64,000 bases of DNA from Apis mellifera (Eukaryota > Arthropoda > Insecta > Hymenoptera > Apidae): contig NC_037642.1 of the NCBI RefSeq assembly GCF_003254395.2, positions 7,143,736-7,207,735 of the forward strand. Direction: 5' to 3'. The notes under the pieces were generated by a model, which was given only the letters and a program-made list of their open reading frames with translations, ran no database searches and was not told the DNA's origin. Shown here piece after piece: positions 1 to 14,000 of this stretch. Every line of letters begins with the position of its first letter. Position 1 is the first letter of the stretch. The position numbers were made by a program, and so were the translations under genes.

Positions 1-857
1 AAGAAAAAAAATGTCAATTTCCATAAAAATCTGTAACCTTTTAAAAAGTCTATGATCGAAAAAAATAATGGAAAAATAAATCTATTTTAATATTGACAGA
101 ATTAAACGATGTTGAAAAATATTTTTATAACGAAGTTAACATTTTGAAATGGATGCGCTTTGTCGAGATACAAAAGCAAACGGTACAATTTTCATGACAC
201 TCCCCTTAAATCTTTTGCTTCTCGTGACCCAGTTTTTACCCCTCGCGCTTTTACATTTAACACCTGACTCATTCTCGGCCTCTTGACTTCGAATAATGAA
301 TCCCCTTTATTTTTTAAATGGTATTAAGAATAACGTTCATCGATCCATTTCATCAAAAGTCTTTTACATTCCGTTTATATTTCTTTTTCGAGCGTTGCCT
401 TCAGAATGAGAAAAAAAAATCTTGAAAAAAAGATTCCTCTTGGATTTTTATAAAAGGTATTTGTAAAACAGTTTCGTAATAAATAATTCTATTTTTAATG
501 AAACTTGAGTTAACAATTTCTAATTTCTTCTATTTATGATCATTTTCAAAGTTTTCCAATTAATAATGATTCTATGAAGAATAGAAATTAACAAATTTTT
601 TTTTAATAATAATTCCACTTGCAAATGTAATAATGTAAAATAGAATGATAATAAATTATATTTAATTTAATATTAAAAATAATCCAATCACGATTTTAAA
701 AAGTTATATAATAAGTTTCCAGTCGATTTTATGAAAGACAAACTTTTCGTTAGCGTGATAGGCTACAATTTTCTGGAAAATTAAGAGCAGAAAGTAAATT
801 GAACGAAAATATAATTAACGGACAAAAATTGGTCGTTAACAAGATTATTGTAATTAC
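1..857. other. Myosin intron, left edge
   Basis: AT-rich sequence after the donor (GTAATT on the minus strand, 852-857) of the myosin P-loop exon. I looked for the next motor exon (NAKT / SSRFGK) on the minus strand and did not see it. Nothing else is recognised. Confidence 0.6.
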
Positions 858-3800
858 CGAAAGCTTCGAGGATAGTGTTCGCTTCCAAAATTTGTTGTTC
901 CACCCACGTATCGACATTACTGGTCACAGAGCAAAGATACTGTAAGATGAATTTTGTGGTTTCCGTTTTGCCTGCGCCACTTTCACCAGATATCACACAG
1001 GATTGATTGCTCTCTGTATCCTGAAGTGATCTATACGCCGCTTCCGCCAATGCAAATACATGTGGCTCCAACGAACCCATTTTTTGGCCATGGTATCGAT
1101 TCACGTATTCCTAAAAAATCGAAAAATTTGATTTTTTTTTAGAAAATCTCTTTTCATAAAATTATTCATAAAAAAGATTTATTATTTTTATGGAGTTCAA
1201 ATTATTTTTAATTCTATATTATTTTGATAGTTGAGATAATTTTGAGATATTAAACGACGAAATTGAGAATGTAAGATCTATAGGAATAACTTTATTTCCG
1301 ATCCGGAGGAAGTTTAATTCACTTATCAATAAGTGAATTATCTATCTATGCCTAAAATATACATATATTAGAAAATAAATATAGTATATAATATAGTAAT
1401 CAATGAATAATCAATGAATGAAAATTGTAAATTGAAATTTGATTATTATTATTTAATTTATAATTAATAAATAATTTTACTTACTTTTTTTTTAATATCA
1501 AAAACAAAATTGAATAAAGAAATTTATTCCATTTCAATTATTTTAGTTATAATAAATATTTTAATACATTTTTTGTTTTTTTTCTTTCCGTCATGGTAAG
1601 AAACTATGATATAATTCATTAGTTTTAATTATTGTTTTATCATCGTGACAAATAGATTGCGATAATTCAATTTAAATTAAAGGCGATAGGCTCAACAACT
1701 CTGGTAACCTGATTAATTGTAGATGTCATTTGATAGGACATTCTATGTCCAAGTTCCATTAAGTCCCTTTCATTTACTGGTTCCCTTGAGAGATCGTATT
1801 ACAGTTCTAAAAGATATGTACATCAATAGTTCGATTTCAAACAGATTAACGCTTTGCGTTTATATTATTCGTATCAGACGGTCTCCATTGTTTGCGAAAA
1901 TTGTTTTATTTAACATTACGAATTTATTATTTATATTCATATTTGTTACTATTTCAAAAATGATATACAATGCAATTTTTCTTCTTTAATCTAATTTAAT
2001 ATATAAATTATAATATAAATAAAAAAACACCTTCTATAAGATATAAATATAATAAAAATAAAGAATAATAAAACAAAACGAAACAAAGAAAATGATAAAA
2101 AAAGTTTATACCTAACTTTCTTAAATCAATTACATATTTATCGCAAGAATTAGAAAAGAAAAGAAATAGCAAATATTGGTTTATCAAAATACTGGAATTC
2201 TATAATTTTTAAACAGGAGAAATTTCCCTTATTAAACAGTTTTTGCATGGATTAGTTCGTCCATGCATTATATATATATATGACACTTTAACTGGTCTTG
2301 TACTTGCAGCCAGTGCCGAACGAAGTAGTGCAACCCAGTTTCATGTCAGACATATCCTCTGCGCAACTGCGAACGCAGAGAACGTTAATTCACTAACCCT
2401 CATGGCTCGTGAAAATTCATCGAAACGCTTGATCCATTTCCATAAAACCGCAGAGAACTCTCAGCATTCTACCTTCTGTTACATATATACATTCACTATA
2501 TGTCTATACATCTTAACGAAAGATCGAGTGTACAACGATTCAATAATTCTATCTAGATTGGAATGTTACATGAAATTCTCGCAATTTACTTTATTTTTTC
2601 GCCGGGAGAGGGAGAACGCGTCAAGATTTCGGTTACAATATTCAAAGATACACATTTCATTCGAGGAAATGTACGTAGACGATGTTGGAGAAAAAAGAAA
2701 AAAAAAATTATGCAAACATAACTGTATGCAGGGTGAAATTTACGTAACTGGAATTTCGTGAATTGCTTGGTAAATGTTGATGTTGGCAAAAATTGGTTGA
2801 GATGAAAATCGCGATGTTCTGGTGAATATTTAAAAAATTTCTTTTTTTTGATATTCTTGAATATTTCAAGTTCAATTTTTGTAAAAAGAATAAATAATAT
2901 TAAAAAAAAATCGATGTTATTTCCAGTTTCTATATTAATCTCTATTTATAGATTTTTCTATATATATATATAAAATTTACTTAAAAATACGCCATCTGTC
3001 GTATTTTTCAAATAACTAATAATGAAAGTTATTTTCCTTTCTTTTCTGAATGTAATCAAAGGATAAAGATAATACTAAGAAGACACTTTATCGGATATAT
3101 TCGAAAGGAATTATCTTTAGGTATGTTTGCATGGAAGATAAACTTAAATTATGACCATAAGTTCTTGAGAAAATAAATGACCTCTCTTAAAAATAGCGGA
3201 ATACAACGAATTCCAGGTGGCTGTCATACGGAAGTTCTATAGGCATATCTTATCTGTTTTCTTTGAAAAGTACATATATATAAATGTGCCCATATGTATA
3301 TCCATACATTGGTATGTGTGAATATATGGATTTTCGACATCTCCATACTTTTTTATCCGTGATTGTTTGTTTTTTAGAAATGTCAATTTTTAGCAAGCTG
3401 CTATTATTAAAATGATGTTTGAATAGCTCTTACCAGGCTATCTAACTTTTATTGCGAGATTGTTCGGTTGGAGAATATATTTATTGCCGAAAATGAAATT
3501 TTTTGAAATATGACTATCATTTTTTAAATCTAATATTTCTTCAAACATATAACATATTTAAATACTCATACTCATATACTAATAAAATAACTTTTTTAGG
3601 TCATTTAAAAATTTTTTGTTTAATTATAATTATAAAATAAAATAAAATAATTTTCGTCTTTATGAATATTACGATATAATATAATATGAGAGAACATTAT
3701 AATATAATAAAATTAAAAATAAAATTTGTAAAAATTTATTAAATTATTAAAAAATTATTGTAGAAAAAGATTGTAAGTATTGCATAAAGATATTAACTTG

Positions 3801-6800
3801 TCTTTAAATTCTTTCATTTGTATGCTATTATCTCAGATTTACAGTTCTTTCATTATCATACGTGTCCGCATATTTTAAAGCGTAATGCATATCTACTTAT
3901 ATCTATTTCTATTTCTTTCACACCATCAAAAATATCTTTCAGATTCTCAAAAACTTCTTCCTCTTTGTAGAACGGAACAAAATGACTGGCTCTTTGCTTT
4001 CACACAATGGTCGGAAAAGAAAAGAACGGAAGAAAAGCGCGGAAAACGAGCGAGCTATGCGCATCGCGAATGTTTTGACTCGAAGCGAGTACTCGTGAGC
4101 TTCGAATGAGCGAAGAACTTGTGTCCCCATTTATTCCTACAGCTGCGACTGCAAAATCAGTGCACGGTTCGCCGACTAGAGGCCACGACTCGTGTCAGGA
4201 CACCGAGGTCGTGCTTACGACCCCTCTTTCTTCGATGGTGTCGTTGCCCGGCTATGTGCGCAAAGACGAGCGGAAAAACGAGGTTACATCGAATCGAACA
4301 ATATAAAAACAGAATTGTTTTCCTTATATTTGTTTCTTAATCCTTCTATTGCATATTTATTTGAGGCTATTTTTTTTTGAAAAATATTAATTCGATAAAA
4401 AATCTGTCATTTTTAATTTTTGTTAATTTTTGTTAATTTTACATGTTAATAACATGTATATCATAATTTTAGAATTATCCAATATCTATCGATAGTTTTT
4501 CTTTCTTTTTTAATATTGCAAATGATACTAGGATACTTCTTGTAATTTTTTATAATTTTTAAACATTATAATTTTTACAACTTATTTATTTTTAACTTAT
4601 TATTTTTTAACTTATTTATTTTTATTTTTAATTAATCATAAAATTCATTTAGTGAGAAAATTGTTCAAGAGAGATTCCCAAGGATAGAATTCAAAAATTA
4701 GATAGTCAATTAAATATATCTTAAATATTAGGATAAGGATATTAATATATATTAATATAATACTAATATAATAAAAGAAATTCAACAGAACTGATTAAAG
4801 ATGATTCTTGATGATTCGCAAAGAACTTTTATGGAGAACTGAATGAAGATATGTTTTGTCAATCGAAAAAATTATAGTGGAATTATATTTATTTTTCATA
4901 TCTTATTGATATGAATTGAGGTCGAAAATATAATATTTTGTTCTTTGAAATTTTTTTAAATATTAGCATGATTATAATTCAATATATAAAAAGAATCCAA
5001 TTTCTATACAATAATCTCAAAATTTGTCATACATTAACTTAATTTATTTATCAATTTTATTTTTTATAACGACTATAATCAAAATGCATTAACTTTAATT
5101 TTCAGAGACATACAAAATCATGATAACAAATTTGATTTAAAAAAAAAAGAAATTTTTTTTTTTTACGAAATGATGGAAATTATACACGTGAGAACAGAGA
5201 TCTACATCTTATTTGCATGGAAACCTAACGAGGCATTGGTGATCACGTGAGCAGAGCCCATTCTTCAAACCAAAGAATGAGACGGCTCCAGAAAAAGGGG
5301 GACGCTTCGTTTTCTCGAACGAACAAAACCACAGCCGGTAAAACGGCGTAAAATAGAAAAGACCTGGAACAAAATGGAACGATCTAACAGCCTGCAGCAG
5401 GTCTGATCTTAATGACGACACATACTGGCAGTCCAGTTACTGCTGGATGATCGTCTTTGACGTAAACCAGCACGGTTGATTACTTCGAAACAGTCGGATT
5501 GATCGTTCATATGTGCAATATGTGAGTGAAACAAAAAAAAAAAAAAAGAACGAAAAGGAGATAGAAACATAAGTAATACAGCATGCGCAACAACAAAATG
5601 TTCTCTCTATAGATATATACCTTTATTTGCATTTGCAAACTACTGCAAATGAAGAAATATATCGAGATGCTCCAGTTTCCTTTGTTTTTGAAAAGTTAAA
5701 CTAAAAAGTTAAACTGATAAACTAAGAACTAACTTTTGACTCAATTTACATATTTCTAAATACCATTTTTTCTTCAATTTATTTGTCATTTCTCTTATAA
5801 ATTTTTTTGAAATACTATTTATTCGATTGAATGATTCAATTTCTGAAGAAAATTAACGTAGCCTTTTAAAAGTTTCAGGAACTCTATTAGCATTGAAGTT
5901 ACGTGCTAATAATGATAAATATCAAGAATGGATACGGTAAATTTATCGTGGTTTTTAAATGGCAGCAATGGAAATTATCCTTTTAAAAATCTCTTTCAAA
6001 TATAAATTATAACTGTGTGATTTACTTTTTACAACTTGATGTAATTTTTTAAAATTTCAGAAATTACTGTGTTACTGAAGTTATCTGATAACAATGATAT
6101 GATAAGATATGATGTAAGACATTACTGAAGTTCGTAAATGGCAACGGAAATTATCCTGATCCTATCCAAGATAGATATCGTGGTGGTCGACGATTAATCA
6201 AAACACGACACCGTTCACGAGGAGAACCGATATTCAATTACCACAAAATTATCCTTACATACTAAGATCGTTGAGACCTGCTAACTGCATTCCCAACTTC
6301 CTTCTACGAGTTACGCTAACGATCGAGAGAAATGGATTAATTCTTACACGGAATTCTTGTCGATTGAAAAAGAATAAACTGCAAGAATTACCGTGAAACT
6401 AACAGTATTTAAATAGAGAATTTCTTTCTTTCAATTATACTGTATAATTTTTGAACTAATTCTACTAGATATTCACTAGAGAAATCAACTCAAACACTTT
6501 ACACATAATCAAATCAAAATAATTTCACTTATATGAATATTAATATATAAATCAAAAGTGTATAAAATAAGTCAAGTTGAACTTAAAATTCAAGGTAATA
6601 TAAAATAATTCTTTATCCTCAATTAGTATACAATTATTTTTAATCGTGTTCAATATCCAATCGAATACGTTGAATTTCTAGAAGAAAAGAATCGGTAATA
6701 GGTTTATGCGGATCGAAATGGGTACCCGGGCACCGTCGCCAACGAGAGGAAAGAACGAGGCACCGAAGGCTCCAGGGCAACCACGACGAGTCTCCGAATC

Positions 6801-7982
6801 CGATGTGCGCTCCAGCCCGATCAATAACACGGGGCGTGCACCACACCGAGCCACCCTCTTCCTTCTTGCCAGCCAGGGGTCCTCGTTTGGTACCCCGGCT
6901 GACCTTTGAAATTACCGATCTATCGTATATGTACAATCGTTTCACATTTTAATCTTTATTTTCTTTTCCTTCTACTTGTTATATATTTCACTTGAAAATA
7001 TATATTATTCATATCTTTAGGAACAGTAGAGTAACTTGGAATTTTCTTGTTGAGAGACAACGCCCTCTTAGATTCTGGAAACATTGTTATTCATTCTAAG
7101 GGAAGAATTTATTTTGAGAGTAAGGTAAGGAAGGAAGGAAATTTTTAATTATATTCTTTTTTGTTAAATAATTATTTCTGAAAATAGATAAAGATTGGAT
7201 ATTTAGAAATTATGGAAGAGATTTAATTGATAAAATAATTAGAATTTGTTTTAAAAAAAAGAAGAAAGCTTTTATATTTATAGTTTTTCTATTAGATAGT
7301 AATTTAAATAAAAGATAGAAATTGAATGTATAATTAATATAAATGAAAGATAGAAATATGATAAAAATATTTAAAAGGAAAAGAAGTTTTTGAATTTTGT
7401 TCCTTTATTCTTAAATATTCTTAAATAATTGAATTTAATTTGAAGAATTTAAGAATTCAGAATTGGAGATTAATTGGCAGAATATTTGGTTTTATTACAA
7501 GTTTTTATCGAGAAAGATCTATTCAAAAGTACTCTTTTCAAAACCTCTTTAAAACGTGACTCATTTGGTATGTACAACGCGAATTCATAAAGTCAAAAGA
7601 ACGCGATTAATGTAGAGACACGGGTTATACATCAAAGCGGTTTTCCATCGAATCTATTATACAGACAACTCGTGGAAACCAGTCAAACATGAATCATGGA
7701 AAAAATACTATATACTACACTAAATCTTTTTAAAAGATTACTCGAATCAAGCAAATAAAATTATGTAAATAATAAATATCGTTTATATTAACAATCTCAA
7801 AATTATATAGAAAATATAAAAAAAAAAATAAGATGAATGACATAGAATGTCTATGATATGAAAAGAAATTATACGCAGAAATAGAAAAACATAAAAAAAA
7901 ATTCTTTTCATTAAAATTAAAAAAAAATTAATTCTCGTATAGAGTACTTATTTAAAAGAAAAGATAAAAAAAATTATATGAC

Positions 7983-8028
<46 letters not shown>

Positions 8029-11000
8029 CTTTACAATAGAAAAAAATAAAAGAGGGTCATACGACTTCGACCAGGTGGAAAGGGTTAAATCGCTGACTCG
8101 GAATAAATTTTATTGTACCGTAATTTTTTTTTCTTTTTATAATGCCTTAATTTGATTTAATCGCGTAACCCTTTCGTTTTATTTTATTTTTTCTCTCTCT
8201 CTTCCATAGCACGACGCCACACGATATTCGAAGGGTCGAATGCCGTTCGAGGACCGTTTCACTGTCGGCGACCCGTATTTACGTACGAAGTGGCTGCCAC
8301 TCGATCCCGAAATAAGTCCTCGCGCGCAGGCTGCGCACCCTAATTCACTGGCCAGGCGCTGATATGCGCGTTAACGCCGCCAATGGTTTTAAGCCCGATG
8401 CTCGCACGCCTCGAAATAGAGATTAAAAAGCGACGCACGCATGAGAAACGGGAGAAAAATGACGAGCTGTGCACCATTATCGGGGGATACGCGGTTGGCA
8501 AAGTTCGAAATCCCCGCCTTTTCTCAGGTCGGATAAAAACCAATTTGTCATTGGTTATCGGAAGGAGGAATATTTTCGAAAGTAACGCGTAGATAATTTT
8601 CTTGGGAACGGTGGGAATATTTTTGAATTATGAAAGTGGAAAGTGGTTTAACACGTTCTCCACGTATAAGGTATCTTGAATTCGAGTTGTAATATATTTT
8701 AAAGTACAGTCGATCGCGAAAGTTCTTTGTCTCGCAAAAATTTATTTTGTTAATAAAAGTTTTTTGAATAAATACGTAGATAATAGATTATACGCAGAAA
8801 TTTTTTAAATATAATTTTGAACGTATAATGTTATAAATTTAATATATACGTGCATACATATATGTATATATGAAAATTATATTTCTTAGAAATAGTCGAT
8901 TATTTGAAGTTGACAATGGTTTATGGAAATAACGAAAAAATGAGGGGAAAATATGGTGTTTTCACAGCTGGAAAGATAAATGATTTACACCGATAGATCG
9001 ATAATGGAATACCGTGACCTAGAAAACTTTTCCAAAGAGTTGATCAGTCGTTTCGCGATATCACTACGAAACCACGTTGCGACTTCCGTTTCCTGTTTTC
9101 CAATACGATAAAGGCGTCCTGTCTTTGCGCGTTTTGCGTGTTAACGAAACAAGTTTGATAAGAACTTTTGTTACAACATCAATCATAAATCACCAATTTT
9201 TTCTTATATTTTTACAACTATTCTTTCTTATAGATTATAACAATTCAATGTCATCTTTGTATTAAGATTAATAATAAAAAAATAATTTTTAACTTTTTAT
9301 ATTTGGATTGATTCAAAAATATTTTATAATACAATACTTTAATCAAAGAGTTTAATAAGTACAACTATATTTTTCTAAAATTTTTGCTACAAAATAGTAT
9401 TAGAATAATGGCCAGAATTATTTTAATAGAGTAAAAAGATAAAAAGAAAAATTATTGTTAAAAATTCCAAAAAGATTCATGGTCACAATTTAATAATGAA
9501 ACTTTCATGAAATTCATGACCAACTTCTTAATTGTATACTGAAAGGAGAAGCCAATTATTACTTCGAAAGAAGAGGGGATGGGGGCACGTGTAGCCTTCT
9601 CTGTTCTTCGAGGCAACCGCCGTGTTTAATATTTGCTATTCTTCGACGCCACTTCCTGCACACATTTGACGCAGGAAGTGCGTAAGTAATTGCGCATTTT
9701 AGTAACGGCGGCACGATGCTTGTCACTTTAATTTTGCCGCATCCAACCGATCGCTTTTTAATCGATATCCTATATTTCTTTTTTACATTTTTTTTTCAAA
9801 AAATATATAAATAATTCTGGAACGATAAAGCAGCGAAGTAAAAGTAGATGATAAATTTTATGCAAAAAAAAAAAAATCAAAAAATAAATTTAGAATACTC
9901 TTACAATATCTAAAAAGGTACATTACCTAACCTCAAAATCGAGTAACGAATCCAACTTTGATATTGATTGACACATTGCATTAAATTTAAAGAAATTGTT
10001 TCCCTATGAAAAAGACAAAACACTAACCATTTCCATCCCTGAGTTTTTCAAGTATACACTACCCCATAATTCTCAATGACGCCAATTATCCCCAATCGTA
10101 CAATGAGCCAGACTTTCGCCCCACAATCTCCGTACAATCGAATCGATTGTCTCGATCCAAATGTACAAAAGAAAAAAAAAATGAGTGAGTGAGAGAGAAT
10201 AAAAAGAAAGAATCTAGCATTCGTTTTAAATGCACGGCATTAAAAGATAATCACGTACAATAATTCCAATTTACTCACGTTCGTGTAGAAGTCCACTTCT
10301 TTGTAGGGGTTCACAGCCACCAATATGGATCCGGTATACGTCTGGTATCGAATAATCGTAATACTGAGTCAAGGAAAATTATCGGTGCGCCGACTCGTTA
10401 AATCGGTGATGAATTCAAGCCGTTCGTCGTTCGTCTATTAATCTGAGGGATGCAAATGAACTGGAAGGAAGAGAAAGGAGGAAGAAATGGAAATTTAAAA
10501 AGAGAGAGAGAGAGAAAAAAAGGAAGGGGGGAAAAAAAGAGAGGCGGAAGGTTGTGTTTACCTGTAGCTGAAAGGAACCGTGTCGACGGCATTATTTCTC
10601 ATTCCCCAACCTCGTGAACCTCCTTGAATGATAATGCGGCATGCATTCCCAATGGGGGCTTGTATTCTGCGCGTGACGTCACGCGTGATGCAGCAATGTG
10701 AACGCGTGTCGGTATTTTCTTTTTTTCTTTTCTTTTATATTTTTCGACTGCTTTATGAAATTTTGTATATTTATAACGAGGTGAAAGATGTAAATGATAA
10801 TCGTTTCGAAAATTGTGTCATTACGTACATTCATTCACCACGTGTTACACATATATAGTTACATATATAGTTACAATTTTTCACTTGTCTTTAAGTTGGT
10901 AGTACGTGAAAGTTTGAACTGGAATATCTTTGATCTTATGGCCGTACGTACGAAAAGTAGAAAAGGTATAAAAGTTGTTTAAATATATTCAATGCATAAA

Positions 11001-14000
11001 AAACTACTTTTCAAACTATAGTTGACATTTTTTTTTTCCAATTCCAGTTTAAAACACGTCCGATACGGAAAAATGTTCGAAGCATGGCCTGATATTTTCT
11101 ATTCCAATATACCATGGGTCGTAGTGTTATTTTTATCCTAACCTACGCCTGCCCCAGAAATCGAAACGCTTTTTCCAAACAAAATAAAGAAAGAAAGAAA
11201 GAAAGAAAGAAAGAAAAGAAAATTAAATCGATCTAAATATAGAAATCAAACGGTCGAATTCAATGAAAATATCGATTTCCTCCCCAACGATTAAATATCT
11301 CCTTCTCCTCCTGATTCTTTTATATCTTCACCCCATCATAATTCATTCCTTCTGTCATTCACAATCGGTGACAAATCCGACTAATCACGATATATATTTG
11401 AAAATATTAATCGAAAATATAAAACGATCTAAATCGATTCTTAGAAACGAAAATCCCATCTCCACAATCAATCAAAATATAGTACAATGTTTTCCACCAG
11501 TGATTGTCTCGCAATTTACCCTTCTTAAGACCGAAGAAAAGCTTAAGTCTCGACAGCTTAAACGCATTGGTGGTACGTAGAAGTAGGAAGCGGAAGTCGA
11601 GAGAGCTTGCGCCACTTGAGAAACGATTTTAACGATCTCTCGAATTACCGAATGGTCTCGAAAGCTCCCTTCTTTCCATCCTTCTTCTTTCCATCCAACT
11701 CCGTATCGAGTATTATTATCACAATGCTCCATTCTCGGTGATATCTTCATTCATTCAAGGGAGAGGGGAGGGAAAAAGGGACGAAAATTATCGGTTGCAA
11801 AAAGAAAGAATTCTCGAGAGGGCGATCGAACGAATCTCCTATCCCTTGCATAATAAACCGAACGATGACACGGTTCCGATGCTGGATTTTTTCCGATGGG
11901 GTGGAGGACGTCGAAATGACGTCACACCCGGGGCAGAGCACGGATGACTCACGGATGAATGCCTGCAGCGAGAAAGGGGATAATACACCTCTATATAACC
12001 GTACCACCCTTGTGTAACATTTGGAACGACAGGGTGCACCCTCCCCACGCCAAATAGTCCGCTTCTGAAACTGGTCGTGAGATTACACTTCGCGATCGTG
12101 TGTACACGCGACATACGATTTTTTTTTGTGTGTTAAGAAATTTGAGAGAATATTGGAAATTATTGAATGGGAAGGAGGGATAAGAATTTACGAAAATTAT
12201 TCGAGAAACGAGTGCAATCTGGTATGGTTTCTTTCAAGGTGAAAATATTAATTCATGAGGGAATGTTTTTTTTAAATAGTAAAGAAGAAATAATTTACAC
12301 TATTTTCAAGAATATATTATCGAAGAAAATAATAATTTAGACGAAACGATTCGAGAAAAAATTCCGCGAGAAAAGAAGAATTTGGCATTTTTTTCTTTTA
12401 CAGTTTTGGCGAAGGTTGATGGCGCTTTTCCCACCAGTCTATTCCACACAGGACGGTGTGGAATACGTCTATTTTAGTCCTCGACCTTTCTATCCGCCGG
12501 CAAATATTTCTTCTTTTATTGCGATGTAAAGGTGGCCTTCTATCTTGTCGTTTACAGAACTCGAGTTACCCTGACGGAGAAAGGCGGCTTCATCGATCGA
12601 AAGAAAGATGGAAAATGACAGGACAAAGACCATCCTCGATTTGTTATTCCTCCTCGTAAGAAATCTCTTGAAAACAAATGTTTCATTCGAAATCCTTTTT
12701 TTTCTAATTTTTCTTCTCTAGATTGAAGGAATATTTAAATTGGAAAGAAGATCAATTTTATCAAAATTTTCATATCTTGGAAATATTGATCCTATACTTC
12801 GATGCAACGTCGAGTTTAAAATTACGAATCGAAATTATCTAGAATATTCAATGATAAGCCAAATTCGATTTTGAACGAGATATATAATATAACTCGGAAG
12901 AAGAAGTTTCAAAGACATTTTTTCATTGCTAGCTACGACTAAATTTCATTACGTCAAAATATATTTTGATTATTTCGAAAAATATCTATCGATAAAAATT
13001 AAAAAGATGATACAAAACGATCCCCAGGAACGTATCAGGGACTCACAGTTTTAGAAGAAGGAAATACAGATCTGTTATCCGCAGGAAATTCCTTATGGAC
13101 AGCCGCATTTCCTCCCATTGTCGTTGACGATATTAATCTCTGGTCGGTCGTGGAGAATCGTACCGAAAGAGGAATCCATAAAATTCCTTTCAAAGACTAT
13201 TAACTGTGCACAGGAAATGTAATCTTTAGAATTTTTAAAAAAGAAAAAGAAAACTTCAACTTACGAGATATTGTTAAGAAAAAAAAAACTCGAGTCGAGT
13301 TTGAACACTCGAAGACTTGAATTTATTGTTCCGGCAATCGAAGCTGAATCAATTGCCAGACCCGTTTCGACAATTTAACGATAGAAGCGCATAGGTGAAG
13401 CCGAGAAAAATACGAGGAAATATCGAGCCCTTTAAGAGAAGAAAGAAAATCGCCACTCGGTCAATTTTTCTTTGATTTTTGTTGGAGTAGAAGTGAAAAC
13501 AGCCGGTTGAAAAAGCGCTTCAAAAGATGGAAATGTAATCACGTTTCTTTTTTTTTTATCCGCTTTCGTGATTCCTCTCTCAGATGTTTTTCCTTTTTTA
13601 CACGAAGAGAGCAACGAATCTCTAAAGTGTCCCCGCCTCATTGGAATAATTACATCCGTCGAAATTTTTAATCGGCGAAATGAACGTTGACGGTAAAGAG
13701 AGAGAATTTGTAAAGGGACAATCTTCCTTTTGAATTCGTTCGCTCGTTCTTAACGAGGATAAAAATCCATTAAATTAAAAGATAATACCAAGCATCCAAT
13801 ACTATTACCTTCGATACTCTCGAATCTCAAAATAGATATCTATGAAACGAGATATTGAAAACAAATAAAGCTTAAGATAAAAATCTCGGAGAAAAACGTC
13901 CAAGTTTCAAAAGCTACTGGATAAAAAAAAAAAAATTTCAAAGGTAAAAAGAGAAACAATCAAAAGGAATCGAAAACAAAAATTTTGAAAAAAAAAGAAA

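Noticed and set aside
2243..2761. 172-codon plus-strand ORF
   Set aside because: Longest ORF in the 9.2-kb intron, but it starts at a non-ATG codon and has no recognised domain or splice context.
10562..10602. Short ATG-started exon (MRNNAVDTVPFSY) with a good donor, as first exon of the myosin
   Set aside because: It joined in phase to an acceptor at 10363, but the exon at 21036-21142 joins at 10341 and restores the family sequence GRDQIY-TYTGSILV exactly. The first exon at 27369 then fits in phase.
11263..11580. 105-codon plus-strand ORF with a hydrophobic start (MKISISSPTIKYLLLLLILL)
   Set aside because: Lies in a pyrimidine-rich intronic stretch, has no recognised homology, and such leucine-rich starts arise by chance from CTC/CTT runs.
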